64,000 nt of DNA from JBQTHD01 sp052390275 (GCA_052390275.1 JBQTHD010000027.1:17212-81211); one strand, 5' to 3'; shown: positions 1-8,574, counted from the stretch's first letter. The notes: generated by a model from the sequence alone, not told the origin. Made by a program: numbers and translations.

Positions 1-533
1 CTGAGTTCGGACCCCCGGGCGGCGCTGAGGAACACCGCCATGGTGGCCCCGGCGGCGGCCAGGTCGGTCACCGACTGCCCGGGGGGCAGGGGGCAGGGGG
101 AGTCAAGCGCTCCCGTCCGCCCGGCCAGGCGGGCGAGCACCACCGCCTGGGCCACACCCGGTACGGTCAACTCCACTTCGAGGGCTGCGGCCGCCGCCCC
201 CAGGGAACTGACCCCGGGGACGATCTCGAACTCTCGGCCCTGGGTCCGGCACCAGTCGATCTGTTCGGCCAGCGCTCCGTAGATCGACGGATCCCCCGAC
301 GCGAGGCGAACCACCCGAGCCGGAGGCGGGTTGGCCTCATAAAGGGCGAGTACGTCCTCCAGGGTCATGACGGCTGAGTCGTGGATCTCTGCCCCCGGGC
401 GGGCATGGCCCAGCACGTCCTCGGGGACCAGCGACGAGGCCCAGATGATCACGTCGGCGGCGCCGAGCCGACCGGCCCCCCGGATGGTCATCAGGTCGGC
501 GGCCCCAGGACCGGCCCCGACGAAGGAGATCAC
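1..533 (-). CDS. cobM: Precorrin-4 C11-methyltransferase CobM/CbiF (3' end outside window)
   Basis: This gene runs off the left edge, so only about 177 N-terminal residues are visible. They form the Rossmann-like half of a tetrapyrrole (corrin/porphyrin) methylase: an SAM-binding start reading VISFVGAGPGAADLMT, followed by LASGDPSIYGAL and the PGVSSLGAAAAALE segment. These are characteristic of precorrin-4 C11-methyltransferase, which adds a methyl group to C-11 using SAM during corrin ring assembly in the cytoplasm. The GTG start overlaps the TGA of the upstream cobI by four bases (GTGA), so the two genes are translationally coupled. The family assignment is confident. The choice of CobM over other corrin methylases rests on the motif pattern and its pairing with cobI. 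Confidence 0.85.
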   Translation of the reverse strand, partial: MISFVGAGPGAADLMTIRGAGRLGAADVIIWASSLVPEDVLGHARPGAEIHDSAVMTLEDVLALYEANPPPARVVRLASGDPSIYGALAEQIDWCRTQGREFEIVPGVSSLGAAAAALEVELTVPGVAQAVVLARLAGRTGALDSPCPLPPGQSVTDLAAAGATMAVFLSAARGSEL

Positions 534-1489
534 TTTCGCTCACCCTGGCCATGGGCGCCGGGCCCGGAGGGTGCCGAACTGATGGCAGTGACCGTGGCTC
601 CGACCTCGCAACTTGCCGACGGGCCGGCCGCGCCTGCGACCTCGCAACTCGCCGCTGGGCCGGCCTCGGTTCCGGTCTTCGCGGAGGTGCCGGCCCCGAC
701 GCCAGCCATGGAACTGATTGTTCGGCTCGTGCCGGCCGGTCTGGAGGCCATGGCCGGGACGATAACGGTGGCCAGGTAGGAGGCCGGCTGGTCGGCCACC
801 TCGGCCAGCGGCCGGACCTGCTCGCCGGCCAGGCCCATCAACTCGCCCATCACCGCCGCGTCCAGGCGACCGGACGCCGCCAGCCGCTGGGCCACCTGCG
901 GAAGGTGCTTACCGCCCTTGTATACGACGATGGTCGCCTGGGGATCAGCCAGCGCCCTGTCCAGATCATCGACACCGTCGAGGGCGGTGACCAGATGCAG
1001 CCTCTCCCGGCCGTCCCCCAGCGACATTCCGGCCCGGCTGGCCAGGGCCTGGAAAGCGGTGATTCCGGGCACGGTCCGCACCGAAATAGTCGGGTCCAGG
1101 TCGGTCACCGCCGCGGCCAGGGAGAAGAACGTGCTGTAGAGGTTGGGGTCGCCCAAGGTGAGCACGGCGACACTGCGACCGCCGCCGTCGCTGTGATCGC
1201 CGGAACCGCTGGTCTGACCCTGTAGACCCGGCCCGGCGGTCGGCGTCCGAAGGCCGGTCAGGATCACCCGGGCTGCCCCGGCGTAGCAGTTGGCCCCGGA
1301 CATTTGGACCACCAGACGTTCGACCCGGACGTCGGGGCAGGCCTGCCGGGCCACGGATTCGGCCCGGCCCACCACGTCGGGGGCGACTGAAGGGGCAAAG
1401 ACCCGATCGGCCGATCGCAGCGCCGAGAGCGCGGCCACCGTTACCAACCCGGGGTCACCGGGTCCCATGCCTACTCCCACCAGCCTCAT
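530..1489 (-). CDS. cobI: Precorrin-2 C20-methyltransferase CobI/CbiL with C-terminal extension
   Basis: CobI transfers a methyl group from SAM to C-20 of precorrin-2 in the cobalamin pathway. The protein begins MRLVGVGMGPGDPGLVTV, the canonical SAM-binding loop of tetrapyrrole methylases, and later shows LTLGDPNLYSTF and VPGITAFQALA. I start it at this ATG. The frame remains open for 26 codons upstream, but those residues are not family-like. The core spans about 240 residues. It is followed by a 75-80 residue Ala/Gly/Ser/Thr-rich tail that contains a repeated segment with a 36-bp period, which the family normally lacks. Its stop overlaps the cobM start. I saw no conserved cobalamin riboswitch box upstream. 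Confidence 0.88.
   Translation of the reverse strand: MRLVGVGMGPGDPGLVTVAALSALRSADRVFAPSVAPDVVGRAESVARQACPDVRVERLVVQMSGANCYAGAARVILTGLRTPTAGPGLQGQTSGSGDHSDGGGRSVAVLTLGDPNLYSTFFSLAAAVTDLDPTISVRTVPGITAFQALASRAGMSLGDGRERLHLVTALDGVDDLDRALADPQATIVVYKGGKHLPQVAQRLAASGRLDAAVMGELMGLAGEQVRPLAEVADQPASYLATVIVPAMASRPAGTSRTISSMAGVGAGTSAKTGTEAGPAASCEVAGAAGPSASCEVGATVTAISSAPSGPGAHGQGERK
601..665. repeat. Two 29-bp near-identical units with 36-bp period in cobI tail
   Basis: Units at 601-629 and 637-665 differ at only two positions. The 36-bp period keeps the cobI frame, so the product gains two copies of an Ala/Gly-rich segment containing ASCEV. This is one of several in-frame linker repeats in the window. 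Confidence 0.8.
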
Positions 1490-1777
1490 CGACGCTGCCA
1501 CCTCGGCAGGTTGGGAACTATCGGTGATCGCCTGGCTTGCCGGTCGACCCTCGGGCGGCCGGATCACAGAATCGCCCTCAGGGGCCGATGCGCCGGACTG
1601 TCAACCGGCTGGGATCAACTTCCACGGGGACACTATCGCCGGGGGCCGCCCCGGAGGGGCCGATGCGCCGCAGGCGCAGAACGGAAAGATTCCGGGCACA
1701 GCATCGAGGAGATCACTATCGTCGGAGATCACCTGTTTCGTCGGAAGAATCTGTGGGGGAGAAGGAGTAGAGGACCG
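1490..1777. other. Divergent intergenic region between cobI and the double-cupredoxin lipoprotein
   Basis: This 288-bp gap separates two divergently transcribed genes and must hold both promoters. It contains a 16-bp direct repeat, AGGGGCCGATGCGCCG, near 1579 and 1655 (about 76 bp apart), which could be a regulator site. A Shine-Dalgarno run GGAGAAGGAG ends about 10 bases before the ATG at 1778. No cobalamin riboswitch core was recognisable on the cobI side. Confidence 0.4.
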
Positions 1778-2659
1778 ATGAGGAAGCGGTTCGCAGCGCT
1801 CGGTGTGATCCTCCTGGTGTCCGGTGTTCTGGGCGCCTGCGGCAACGGCGGGGATACAGCCGGCCCAGTTGAGGCGCCTCCAGCCGGGGCGCCGGGCGAC
1901 GATGCCGAGGGCGTGACGCCCACCCCCATCGAGATCGTGGCCAATGACTTTGGCTTTGTGGTTCCCGCCACCTTCTCCGGTGGTCTGGTCGAGTTTTCTT
2001 ACAGCAATGTCGGCAAGGAACCGCACTTTGCCGCCTTCGCCCGGCCCACGGCCGGCAAGACCATCGCCGATGTCAAGGCGGCCCTCACCGGTCCTTCAAC
2101 GGGAGGCCCGCCGCCGTACGAGGACGTCCTGGGGCTGGCCACTGCCAATGCCGGTGCTACTACGAAAATGGTGGTCAACCTCCCAGCCGGTGACTATGTC
2201 CTGTACTGCGCCCTTCCCACGCCCGATGGGGTACCGCACACTGCGAAGGGGATGATCGTCGACGTGAAGGTGACCGACGGTCCCGAGGGAGATCTCCCGG
2301 CGGGAGGAATGGTCAAGGCTGTCGACTTTGGCTTCGCCGACGTTCCCACCCTGGTCGCCGGGCCAAACGTCGTCGGGATCTCCAATGAAGGCAAGCAGAT
2401 ACATGAAGTCAACCTCATTGAACTGTCCGAGGGCTCCGACGTAGATGACGCAGTGGCATGGCTGGCCAACGAAGGCGGCCCCCCGCCGATGACGTTCCTC
2501 ACTGGGCCAGCCGTCGCTCCTGGATTGTCGGCAACGGGCGAGTTCGATCTTGAAGCGGGCAAGCGGTACGCCTTCATCTGCGCCATCCCGGACTTTCTGG
2601 GTGACTTCAAGCCTCATGCCACCAAAGGCATGTTCACCAGTTCCTTCACGGTCGGATAA
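1778..2659 (+). CDS. Secreted lipoprotein with two tandem cupredoxin domains
   Basis: The 293-residue protein opens with a lipoprotein signal peptide ending in the lipobox VLGAC (Cys21), so it should be anchored outside the membrane. A Pro/Ala-rich linker (about 25-48) leads into two homologous cupredoxin-like domains (about 50-168 and 178-293). Each keeps a full type 1 copper ligand set: His83, Cys144, His154, Met159 in the first, and His209, Cys268, His280, Met285 in the second, with the shared pattern HxTKGM/HTAKGM. The domains also share DFGF near their starts. This suggests a two-copper electron-transfer or copper-storage protein. No oxidase or reductase partner lies adjacent; the neighbours are cobI (divergent) and an ABC exporter (convergent). 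Confidence is high for the fold, low for the role. Confidence 0.8.
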   Translation: MRKRFAALGVILLVSGVLGACGNGGDTAGPVEAPPAGAPGDDAEGVTPTPIEIVANDFGFVVPATFSGGLVEFSYSNVGKEPHFAAFARPTAGKTIADVKAALTGPSTGGPPPYEDVLGLATANAGATTKMVVNLPAGDYVLYCALPTPDGVPHTAKGMIVDVKVTDGPEGDLPAGGMVKAVDFGFADVPTLVAGPNVVGISNEGKQIHEVNLIELSEGSDVDDAVAWLANEGGPPPMTFLTGPAVAPGLSATGEFDLEAGKRYAFICAIPDFLGDFKPHATKGMFTSSFTVG

Positions 2660-2684
2660 CCGGATCGGGTGAGGTCCGGGCCCG

Positions 2685-3491
2685 TCAGCCTCCGGCGAAC
2701 ACAATCGAGCCATTGCGACGGCCGGCGTCGGCCATGCGGGTGAAGGTCAAGAGGGCGAGCGCCAGCCAGCCGGCCCCCACCGCCGCCTCCAAGGCGGCCT
2801 GGGCGAGGATGTAGCTGGCGGGACCATCGTGGAAGACGGCCCGGATGGCTTCGAGCCCGTGGGTCAACGGTAGGACGTCGGCCAGATGCCGGACGGGGTC
2901 GGGATAGAAGCTGCGGGGGATGCTGACGCCGCACAGAGCCATGACTACCAGCCGGGAAATATTGAAAGTGCTGCGCTGGATGCTTGGGAAACGCATCACG
3001 ACCCCGCCTATGAAGGTGCCGGCCATGTACATCGACCCCGTCACCAGGACTAGCAACGCCAGCAACTCCGGCAGGCGGGCCCACGGGATAGCGACGCCGA
3101 ACATGGGGGCCACGATCACCAGGGATCCGATCGAGGTGAGCAATCCATTGGCAATGAACCACGAAGTACCACCCATGATGGCCAGGACCGGACTCGTCGG
3201 AGACGCCACCAGCAGCACGAGCGTGCCCGTGCGACGCTCGCCGCTGGTGGTCTGCACGACCGTGAGGGCACCATTGGCCGCCACCATGACCGCGTTGCCC
3301 ACCAGGAGGAACTCGACCTGCTGGGTCGAGCCCAGCAGCGTCCCGATGGAAGCGAAGAAGGCGACCTGGGTGATCATGCGTCCCAGCAACCCGAAGGTCC
3401 AGCTACGCAGGGTGTAGATACCGGCAAAGCCCTGGAACCCCTTCAGTGCCGCGTAGGCGAGCACGCGCCACCACTGGCGGACCTGCGTCAT
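2685..3491 (-). CDS. ABC-2 type transporter permease (second subunit)
   Basis: This is a 268-residue integral membrane protein of the ABC-2 permease class, with about six hydrophobic segments and the usual C-terminal stretch around PDPVRHLADVLPLTHGLEAIR. That segment resembles the conserved end of DrrB/NodJ-like permeases. Its ATG overlaps the stop of the upstream permease (ATGA), and the ATP-binding gene precedes both. The set therefore encodes a two-permease exporter for an unknown substrate (drug, lipid or polysaccharide). Nothing in the sequence indicates the substrate. Confidence 0.82.
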   Translation of the reverse strand: MTQVRQWWRVLAYAALKGFQGFAGIYTLRSWTFGLLGRMITQVAFFASIGTLLGSTQQVEFLLVGNAVMVAANGALTVVQTTSGERRTGTLVLLVASPTSPVLAIMGGTSWFIANGLLTSIGSLVIVAPMFGVAIPWARLPELLALLVLVTGSMYMAGTFIGGVVMRFPSIQRSTFNISRLVVMALCGVSIPRSFYPDPVRHLADVLPLTHGLEAIRAVFHDGPASYILAQAALEAAVGAGWLALALLTFTRMADAGRRNGSIVFAGG

Positions 3492-4255
3492 TCGAGTCCC
3501 AAGGTCCCGTGCGAGCGGACCCGGTCGAGTACCACTGCGAGCACCACCCTTCCGGCCGCCAGGCCCACCAGTCCGAGGCCGAGCACCACGGCGAACCGCA
3601 AGGCGACGTTCTCCACGGGCGCAGCCGCCAGGGAGTCGCGCAGGAGATCGGCGCTCCAGGACAGAAAGACCACGGAGCCAGCGGGGCGGATCCACCCGGG
3701 GAGGAACGACAACGGGACCAGCACGCCACCGAGCAGATAGAACGGGTAGTTCATCGTGTTGGAGAAGGTGAGGGCGGTGCGGGTGAGCACGAACACGGCG
3801 GCGAGCAGCGTGGCCGTACCCGTCATGGCCAGGGCGGTTACCACCAGGCCACCGACGAGGACGCCCGGGTGGTGCACGGTCACGCTGGCGTCGAAGCCCG
3901 CTCGGGCGACGATGCCGGTCTCGGCAACCCCGAAGAGGCCCAGGAAGCTGACCGCCAGCACCCGGCCGAGGATGACCGACGGGTAGCCGACCGGCGAGGC
4001 CACCACCCCCTCCATGGTCCCCTGCCAGCGGTCGGAGTCGACGATGCCGCCGGAGATCTCGATGGCCATGTTCCAGAGGGTGATCAGCACCGGTGCGACT
4101 ATGGCGAAACCGGTGAGGTCGTCGCGATTGGCAGCCTTGACGATGCCGAGGAAGATGATGGCGAAGAACGGGTTGGCGATGATCTCGTTGAGGTAGGAGC
4201 GGTCCCGAGTTACGAGCTGGAGCTGCATGCGGGCCGCGCCCGCGATCCCGTGCAC
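3488..4255 (-). CDS. ABC-2 type transporter permease (first subunit)
   Basis: The 255-residue membrane protein begins VHGIAGAARMQLQLVTRD and has multiple hydrophobic helices. It includes FFAIIFLGIVKAAN near the N terminus and GGVLVPLSFLPGWIRP near the C terminus, typical of ABC-2 permeases. The GTG start is chosen because a GGAGG sequence lies seven bases upstream and the start falls two bases after the stop of the ATPase gene; an ATG nine codons later is the alternative. It overlaps the downstream permease by four bases. The three genes form one exporter operon. Confidence 0.82.
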   Translation of the reverse strand: MHGIAGAARMQLQLVTRDRSYLNEIIANPFFAIIFLGIVKAANRDDLTGFAIVAPVLITLWNMAIEISGGIVDSDRWQGTMEGVVASPVGYPSVILGRVLAVSFLGLFGVAETGIVARAGFDASVTVHHPGVLVGGLVVTALAMTGTATLLAAVFVLTRTALTFSNTMNYPFYLLGGVLVPLSFLPGWIRPAGSVVFLSWSADLLRDSLAAAPVENVALRFAVVLGLGLVGLAAGRVVLAVVLDRVRSHGTLGLE

Positions 4256-4257
4256 GA

Positions 4258-5202
4258 TCAGACCTCCAGGCCCCGCTCGCCGACCATCCCCAGGTAGACC
4301 TCCTCCAAGGTGGGCCGGGCCACCCGCAGCGACGTGACGCCGGCATCCACCAGGTGGCGCATCACCTCGGCCACGGCCGCCTGGGAGCCGACCTCGATGC
4401 GCGTGGTGCCACCGACGGTCGAGACCCGGGACACGCCGAGCAGGGAGCCGAGCATGGCGAGCACGCCGGCCGACGCATCCTCGCATTCGACCCGTTCGAA
4501 GCGGCACAGTCGCGCCGACAACGCGGCCGGGGACTCGGTGGCGAGGAGGCGTCCGCGGTCGATGAAGGTGACCCGGTCGCACAGGGCCTCGGCCTCCGCC
4601 ATGTCGTGGGTGGTGATGAAGACGGTCCGGCCCTCGCCTTGGAGCTGGCGGACGATGGAACGAAACTCGTGGGCGGCGACGGGGTCCATACCCGTCGACG
4701 GCTCGTCGAGGAACAGGACCGGGGGGTCGTTGACCAGGCCCCGGGCCAGGTGCAGGCGCTGACGCATCCCCCGGGAATAGGTCTCAACCCGGTCGTCGGC
4801 CCGCTCGGTCAGACCGACCCGGTCAAGGAGGGCATCGGTACGGACCCGAGCGTCCTTGGGGGCCAGCTTGTAGAGCGCAGCCCAATAGCGGAGGTTCTGG
4901 CGGGCGGTGAGCCGGTTGTAAAGGCCGCGGTCACCGCCGAAGACGATGCCGATCCGAGGTCGTACGGCGGCCGTCGCGGTGACCACGTCGTGGCCCATGA
5001 CCGTGGCCGTGCCCGCCGAAGGCAGAAGCACCGTGGAAAGGACCTTGACGAGAGTGGTCTTGCCGGCGCCGTTCGGGCCCAACAGCCCGTGGACCTCGCC
5101 GACGCGTACCGACATCGAGATGTCGTCGAGGGCGACGACCTCCGGACGCCGCTTGGGCTGGAACACCCGGCGAAGGGCGTCGACTTCCACTGCGCATTCC
5201 AT
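4258..5202 (-). CDS. ABC transporter ATP-binding protein (DrrA/CcmA type)
   Basis: This is the nucleotide-binding subunit of the exporter. It shows Walker A GPNGAGKTT, the signature YSRGMRQRLHLARG, Walker B VLFLDEPSTGMDP and the switch histidine in ITTHDM. The C-terminal domain after about residue 225 is the extension typical of DrrA-type exporters and ends PTLEEVYLGM. I start at MECAVEVDALRR. The frame is open a further 38 codons upstream, but that part is not family-like. It is the first gene of the operon with the two permeases and is divergent from vapBC. Confidence 0.88.
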   Translation of the reverse strand: MECAVEVDALRRVFQPKRRPEVVALDDISMSVRVGEVHGLLGPNGAGKTTLVKVLSTVLLPSAGTATVMGHDVVTATAAVRPRIGIVFGGDRGLYNRLTARQNLRYWAALYKLAPKDARVRTDALLDRVGLTERADDRVETYSRGMRQRLHLARGLVNDPPVLFLDEPSTGMDPVAAHEFRSIVRQLQGEGRTVFITTHDMAEAEALCDRVTFIDRGRLLATESPAALSARLCRFERVECEDASAGVLAMLGSLLGVSRVSTVGGTTRIEVGSQAAVAEVMRHLVDAGVTSLRVARPTLEEVYLGMVGERGLEV

Positions 5203-5394
5203 CGAAACACCCACCCCCTCGTGACCGACTTTACGAGGGCTGCCTCTCGGCCCGCTCAAATTATTTCCAGCTTCTCGAGGAGTGCCGATCGGCGCTTTTG
5301 CCCCTACCGGCGACATACAGCATGCGGGCCCCGGCGGTCACCTCATCACGAAAGGTCGAACGATCTCGGCCGAGCCGATCACGATCGCCAGGTG

Positions 5395-5406
5395 TAAAGT
5401 TAGTGT
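5395..5406 (+). promoter_or_regulatory. Probable -10 box and leaderless start of vapBC
   Basis: TAAAGT at 5395-5400 fits the actinobacterial -10 pattern TANNNT and lies six bases before the vapB ATG. This places the transcription start at or next to the A of the start codon. No Shine-Dalgarno sequence is present, which agrees with a leaderless mRNA. The -35 region is not clear. Confidence 0.4.
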
Positions 5407-5682
5407 ATGAAATCCCCTGAACAGTCGGGCGCCAGGCCCTCCCGGTCGCGAACCAACATCGAGATCGATGACGAACGGCTGGCCACCGTGATGCGCCGCT
5501 ATGGACTGGCCACCAAGACAGATGCAGTGGACCTGGCCCTGCGCCACCTGGCCGGGCAGCCGTTGAGCCGCAGCGAGGCCCTGAGCATGCGCGGGGCCGG
5601 AGCGATCGGCCAGGTTCCATCGGACGTGCCCATCGGCGTCGGCCCCGATGACCGCATAGATGTGGCTGCCGGGGAGCGGTGA
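5407..5682 (+). CDS. vapB: VapB-type antitoxin
   Basis: This 91-residue protein has a ribbon-helix-helix-like N-terminal half ([20 protein letters not shown], then [13 protein letters not shown]) typical of VapB antitoxins that bind their own operator. The tail should wrap the toxin. Its TGA overlaps the GTG of the downstream PIN toxin by four bases, so toxin synthesis is coupled to antitoxin translation. Function follows from the family and the pairing. No operator was identified beyond the short promoter region. Confidence 0.8.
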   Translation: MKSPEQSGARPSRSRTNIEIDDERLATVMRRYGLATKTDAVDLALRHLAGQPLSRSEALSMRGAGAIGQVPSDVPIGVGPDDRIDVAAGER

Positions 5683-6095
5683 TCCTGGTCGATACCTCCG
5701 CCTGGGTGGAGTTCGACCGGGCAACCGGCAGTAGGGTCGATCGAAGGCTGGCTCATCTCATCGCCACCACCGATGACGTGGCCGTCACCGAGCCGGTGAT
5801 CATGGAAGTGCTGGCCGGCGCACGAAGCGATCGGCGAGAAGAGGACCTGCGCCGCCTTCTCGATCGCTTTGCCCTCCTGCGTCTGGATCCCGTGGTTCAT
5901 TTCACCGCAGCGGCTTCGACCTATCGGCAGTGCCGACGGGCGGGCGTCACGCCCAGGGGGCTCATCGATTGCCTGGTTGCCGCAGTGGCCTTGTCATCCG
6001 GCGTGGCCGTCCTGGCTCACGATCGAGACCTGGCCCACTTGGCCGGGATCGTGGGCCTACCCCTTGACCCCGACTCCCTCGGAGCGCTCACCTAG
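5679..6095 (+). CDS. vapC: VapC-type PIN-domain ribonuclease toxin
   Basis: The 138-residue protein is a full PIN domain beginning [12 protein letters not shown]. The acidic metal-binding set is present: Asp5, Glu43 (in EVLAG), Asp97 (in GLIDCLVAA) and Asp115/Asp117 (HDRD). The nuclease therefore looks intact. VapC proteins cleave specific RNAs, commonly tRNAs, when released from VapB. The gene starts at a GTG overlapping the vapB stop. A foldback element begins five bases after its own stop codon. Confidence 0.85.
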   Translation: MILVDTSAWVEFDRATGSRVDRRLAHLIATTDDVAVTEPVIMEVLAGARSDRREEDLRRLLDRFALLRLDPVVHFTAAASTYRQCRRAGVTPRGLIDCLVAAVALSSGVAVLAHDRDLAHLAGIVGLPLDPDSLGALT

Positions 6096-6099
6096 CTAG

Positions 6100-6263
6100 A
6101 GTGCACCGTTTCGCAAGTTCCAGTGACGTCTCGCCGGCTCTCGACGCCGAGAGCTGCGTTGCTCCTCACCCCAATACGGCGAGGGTATCGAGGCTCCGGT
6201 GCGCCTTGCTCTCGACGCCGAGCGCTCGGCGACACGTCCACATGACTTGCGAATCGGAGCACT
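6100..6263. mobile_element. 164-bp foldback / MITE-like element with long imperfect inverted repeats
   Basis: The ends AGTGCACCGTTTCGCAAGT (6100-6118) and ACTTGCGAATCGGAGCACT (6245-6263) are inverted repeats matching at 17 of 19 positions. Similarity continues inward: GACGT(C/G)TCGCCG and a GCTCTCGACGCCGAGAGC-like motif recur on both arms, giving arms of about 57 bp. CTAG tetranucleotides flank both sides (6096-6099 and 6262-6265), but a clean target duplication cannot be fixed. There is no coding capacity. The best reading is a non-autonomous transposable element or transposon relic; a structured terminator for vapBC is possible too. Confidence 0.5.
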
Positions 6264-6394
6264 AGTTCCTCGCCTGCGAACCTTGCCCGGATTCCGGCGT
6301 CGAATGCTTAAGGAAGTGCCTGGCAGGAGCACCCAAGCCGGCTGTTTACGGGCCAGGGGTGAGGCGAATCATCCGCGGCTACACCGTGTTGCAT

Positions 6395-6949
6395 TCAGAT
6401 GTCGAGACCCTGCAGCAGGTCCTGGGGAACAACAGTCACGGGGAAGGGCTCGCTCACTCGCAACGCGTCGCCTCCGCCGGCCGACGCCTCCTGGCGGTAG
6501 GAGGCGTCGGCCAGGGCGAGAACGGTGACGCTCGGTCCGGCGGGGTCGACCAACCAGTACCACGGCACACCGGCGTCGGCGTAGGCGTGCCGCTTGAGGT
6601 TCAGATCGATCAGGCGAGTGCTGGGCGACTGGACCTCCACCACCAGCACCGGGACGCCTTGGAGACGCTGGCCCGCAATGTCGGCCCGGCGAACCACCAG
6701 AACGTCGGGCTGCAAGACCGTGCCCGGCCCGAGGATCACGTCGAGGGGGGCCGTGAAGGCCAGATGCTCGGGTCCACACGCGTCCGCCAGGGTGGTGAGG
6801 AGGACCGAGACGCAACTCTGGTGGGCAATTCCGGGAGAGGGCGTCACCAGGAGGGTCCCATCGAGCAACTCGTAACGGTGACCGTCCTCAGGGAGGTCCC
6901 GCAGGTCGTCGATTCCCAGCTCGGCTCCCCAGGGCAGGGCGAAAGCCAC
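6395..6949 (-). CDS. Uma2-family (DUF820) putative endonuclease
   Basis: The 184-residue protein matches the Uma2/DUF820 restriction-endonuclease-like fold. It has DGHRYELLDGTLLV near the N terminus, then LQPDVLVVR, and VLVVEVQSPSTRLIDLNLKRHAYADAG. The PD and ExQ/K pairs of that segment are the usual active-site residues. It ends with the conserved VPWYWLVDP block. Uma2 proteins are abundant in cyanobacteria and actinobacteria, often near mobile DNA, and their targets are unknown. It starts at GTG and lies between the foldback element and cobB. Confidence 0.85.
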   Translation of the reverse strand: MAFALPWGAELGIDDLRDLPEDGHRYELLDGTLLVTPSPGIAHQSCVSVLLTTLADACGPEHLAFTAPLDVILGPGTVLQPDVLVVRRADIAGQRLQGVPVLVVEVQSPSTRLIDLNLKRHAYADAGVPWYWLVDPAGPSVTVLALADASYRQEASAGGGDALRVSEPFPVTVVPQDLLQGLDI

Positions 6950-7029
6950 CGGGACAGCCTAAGCCAAGCAGCAGCTGGGTGGCCTCGCCAGAGCGGCGAG
7001 CCGTTGGTGGCGCTGTCGTCCTCGGAGAA

Positions 7030-8538
7030 TCAGCCCGGCTGGTTGTTCTTGGTGTCCCAGGCCAGCGCGGCGGCGACCAGACGCTCGGCTGGACCGACGT
7101 CGGCTCCCAGGTGAAGGTGGACGTAGGAGGCCAGCATCGAGGGGATGGCGAACCCACCGATGCCCGAGGCGGTGCGGCCAACCCAGGCCAGCGCTGTTCC
7201 GGGGGGATCGACAATCGAGTAGTGGAACTCGTGTCCCCGCCACTGGGTACCGCCGGGGCCCAGGGGGGTGTCCACCGCCATCTGTCCCCGCCGGTAACCC
7301 AGCGTTAAGCGATCGGTCATCCGGGCCGTGACCGGAAGCACCCCGGCGAGTTCGAACCGTTGAAATGGAGGCCCACCGGCTTCCCCCGGTTGAGACGTAC
7401 CTCGATCAGTGGTGCACCCGGCGGTAAACGTCGCCCCTCGGTCCGACCCGGGTCCTGGCTCCCCGGGTGCCGGCAACGGCGACCCCCGTCGGGTCTCCAG
7501 GGTGCGACAGAGCCACAGGAGGCCTCCGCACTCCGCCCAGATGGGTAGGCCGGCTCTGGCCAGGTGGCGGATCTGGGCCAGCAGCGGGCGGTTGGCGGCG
7601 AGGGCCGGCCCGTAAACCTCGGGAAAGCCTCCGCCGATGATCACGCCAGCGGTTTCGGCGGGAAGTTCAGGGTCACTGAGAGGGTCGAAGCCGACCAACT
7701 CCGCCCCGGCGCCGGCCAAAGCCTCGCCGTTGTCCGGGTAGGCGAAGGTGAAGGCCGGGCCACCGGCCAAAGCCAGACGCACCGGCCGATCGGCGGCCAC
7801 CAGTCGGGGCCTCACCGGTTCACCCACTTCGCGAGGTGGCGCCGATCCGGCCACGGCCAGGAGCGCCTCGAGGTCACAGTGACGGGTCACAACCGCCGCC
7901 AACCGGTCCAGGCTTCGGCGGACCCCCACCGGGTCCTCGGCCACCGGTACCAGCCCCAGGTGCCGCTCGCGCCAGCCCAATGCCGGGTCTCGGGGGAGAG
8001 CGCCCATCACCGTCTGGACGTCGCCCAGGGCAGCCCGAAGGATGGCCTCGTGGCCGGCCCCCGCAACCCGATTGAGGATGACCCCGGCCAGGGGCCGCCC
8101 GTAGTTCCGCAGCAGGGTCCGGTCGTAACCCTCCACCACCGCCGCCACCGACGCCCCCATGCCGGAGGCGTCCACGACCAGGACTACCGGAGCCTCCAGA
8201 TCCTGGGCCAGGGCGGCGGTACTGGCGTCGGGGGGCTCGAAGGCTCCGTCGAAAAGGCCCATCACCCCCTCCACGATCAGCAGGTCCGCGCCGGCCGAGG
8301 CCCGGCCAGCCAGGGGCCCCATGGCTTCGGGCCCGCAGATCCAGCGGTCGAGGTTTCGGCCCGGGCGGCCGGTGGCGAGGGCGTGATAGCCGGGATCGAT
8401 GAAGTCGGGGCCGGCCTTGGCCGCGGCCACCTTGAGCCCCCGGGCCGCCAGGGTGGCCATCAACCCGGTGGCCACGGTGGTCTTGCCCACCCCCGAAGCC
8501 ACCCCCGCCACCACCAAACGAGGTCCCAACCTGCCCAT
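7030..8538 (-). CDS. cobB: Cobyrinate a,c-diamide synthase CobB/CbiA
   Basis: CobB/CbiA amidates the a and c side chains of (hydrogeno)cobyrinic acid using ATP and glutamine. The 502-residue protein begins with a dethiobiotin-synthetase-like ATP-binding domain: P-loop GVASGVGKTT at 11-20, KAGPDFIDPGYH, and VEGVMGLFDG. It ends with a class I glutamine amidotransferase domain carrying GGGFPEVY and the nucleophile Cys in WAECGGLLWLC. A Pro/Gly-rich insertion follows that block. It shares the cobalamin pathway with cobI and cobM but is separated from them by 5.5 kb of unrelated genes. Confidence 0.92.
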   Translation of the reverse strand: MGRLGPRLVVAGVASGVGKTTVATGLMATLAARGLKVAAAKAGPDFIDPGYHALATGRPGRNLDRWICGPEAMGPLAGRASAGADLLIVEGVMGLFDGAFEPPDASTAALAQDLEAPVVLVVDASGMGASVAAVVEGYDRTLLRNYGRPLAGVILNRVAGAGHEAILRAALGDVQTVMGALPRDPALGWRERHLGLVPVAEDPVGVRRSLDRLAAVVTRHCDLEALLAVAGSAPPREVGEPVRPRLVAADRPVRLALAGGPAFTFAYPDNGEALAGAGAELVGFDPLSDPELPAETAGVIIGGGFPEVYGPALAANRPLLAQIRHLARAGLPIWAECGGLLWLCRTLETRRGSPLPAPGEPGPGSDRGATFTAGCTTDRGTSQPGEAGGPPFQRFELAGVLPVTARMTDRLTLGYRRGQMAVDTPLGPGGTQWRGHEFHYSIVDPPGTALAWVGRTASGIGGFAIPSMLASYVHLHLGADVGPAERLVAAALAWDTKNNQPG

Positions 8539-8574
8539 AGGGGCCCATCCTGGCCCCGGTAGGTTGATGACGCC

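Noticed and set aside
1490..1777. Cobalamin riboswitch upstream of cobI
   Set aside because: The conserved B12-box core is not visible on the cobI strand in this gap, and no plausible fold was found by eye.
2685..4346. A 553-residue minus-strand protein spanning both permease genes
   Set aside because: Only its C-terminal half is the real permease; the N-terminal half is Arg/Gly/Pro-rich out-of-frame translation of the other permease, which has its own frame and start.
6199..6528. Transposase fragment downstream of the foldback element
   Set aside because: The frame has no transposase motif and overlaps the Uma2 gene antisense; the similarity was only basic composition.
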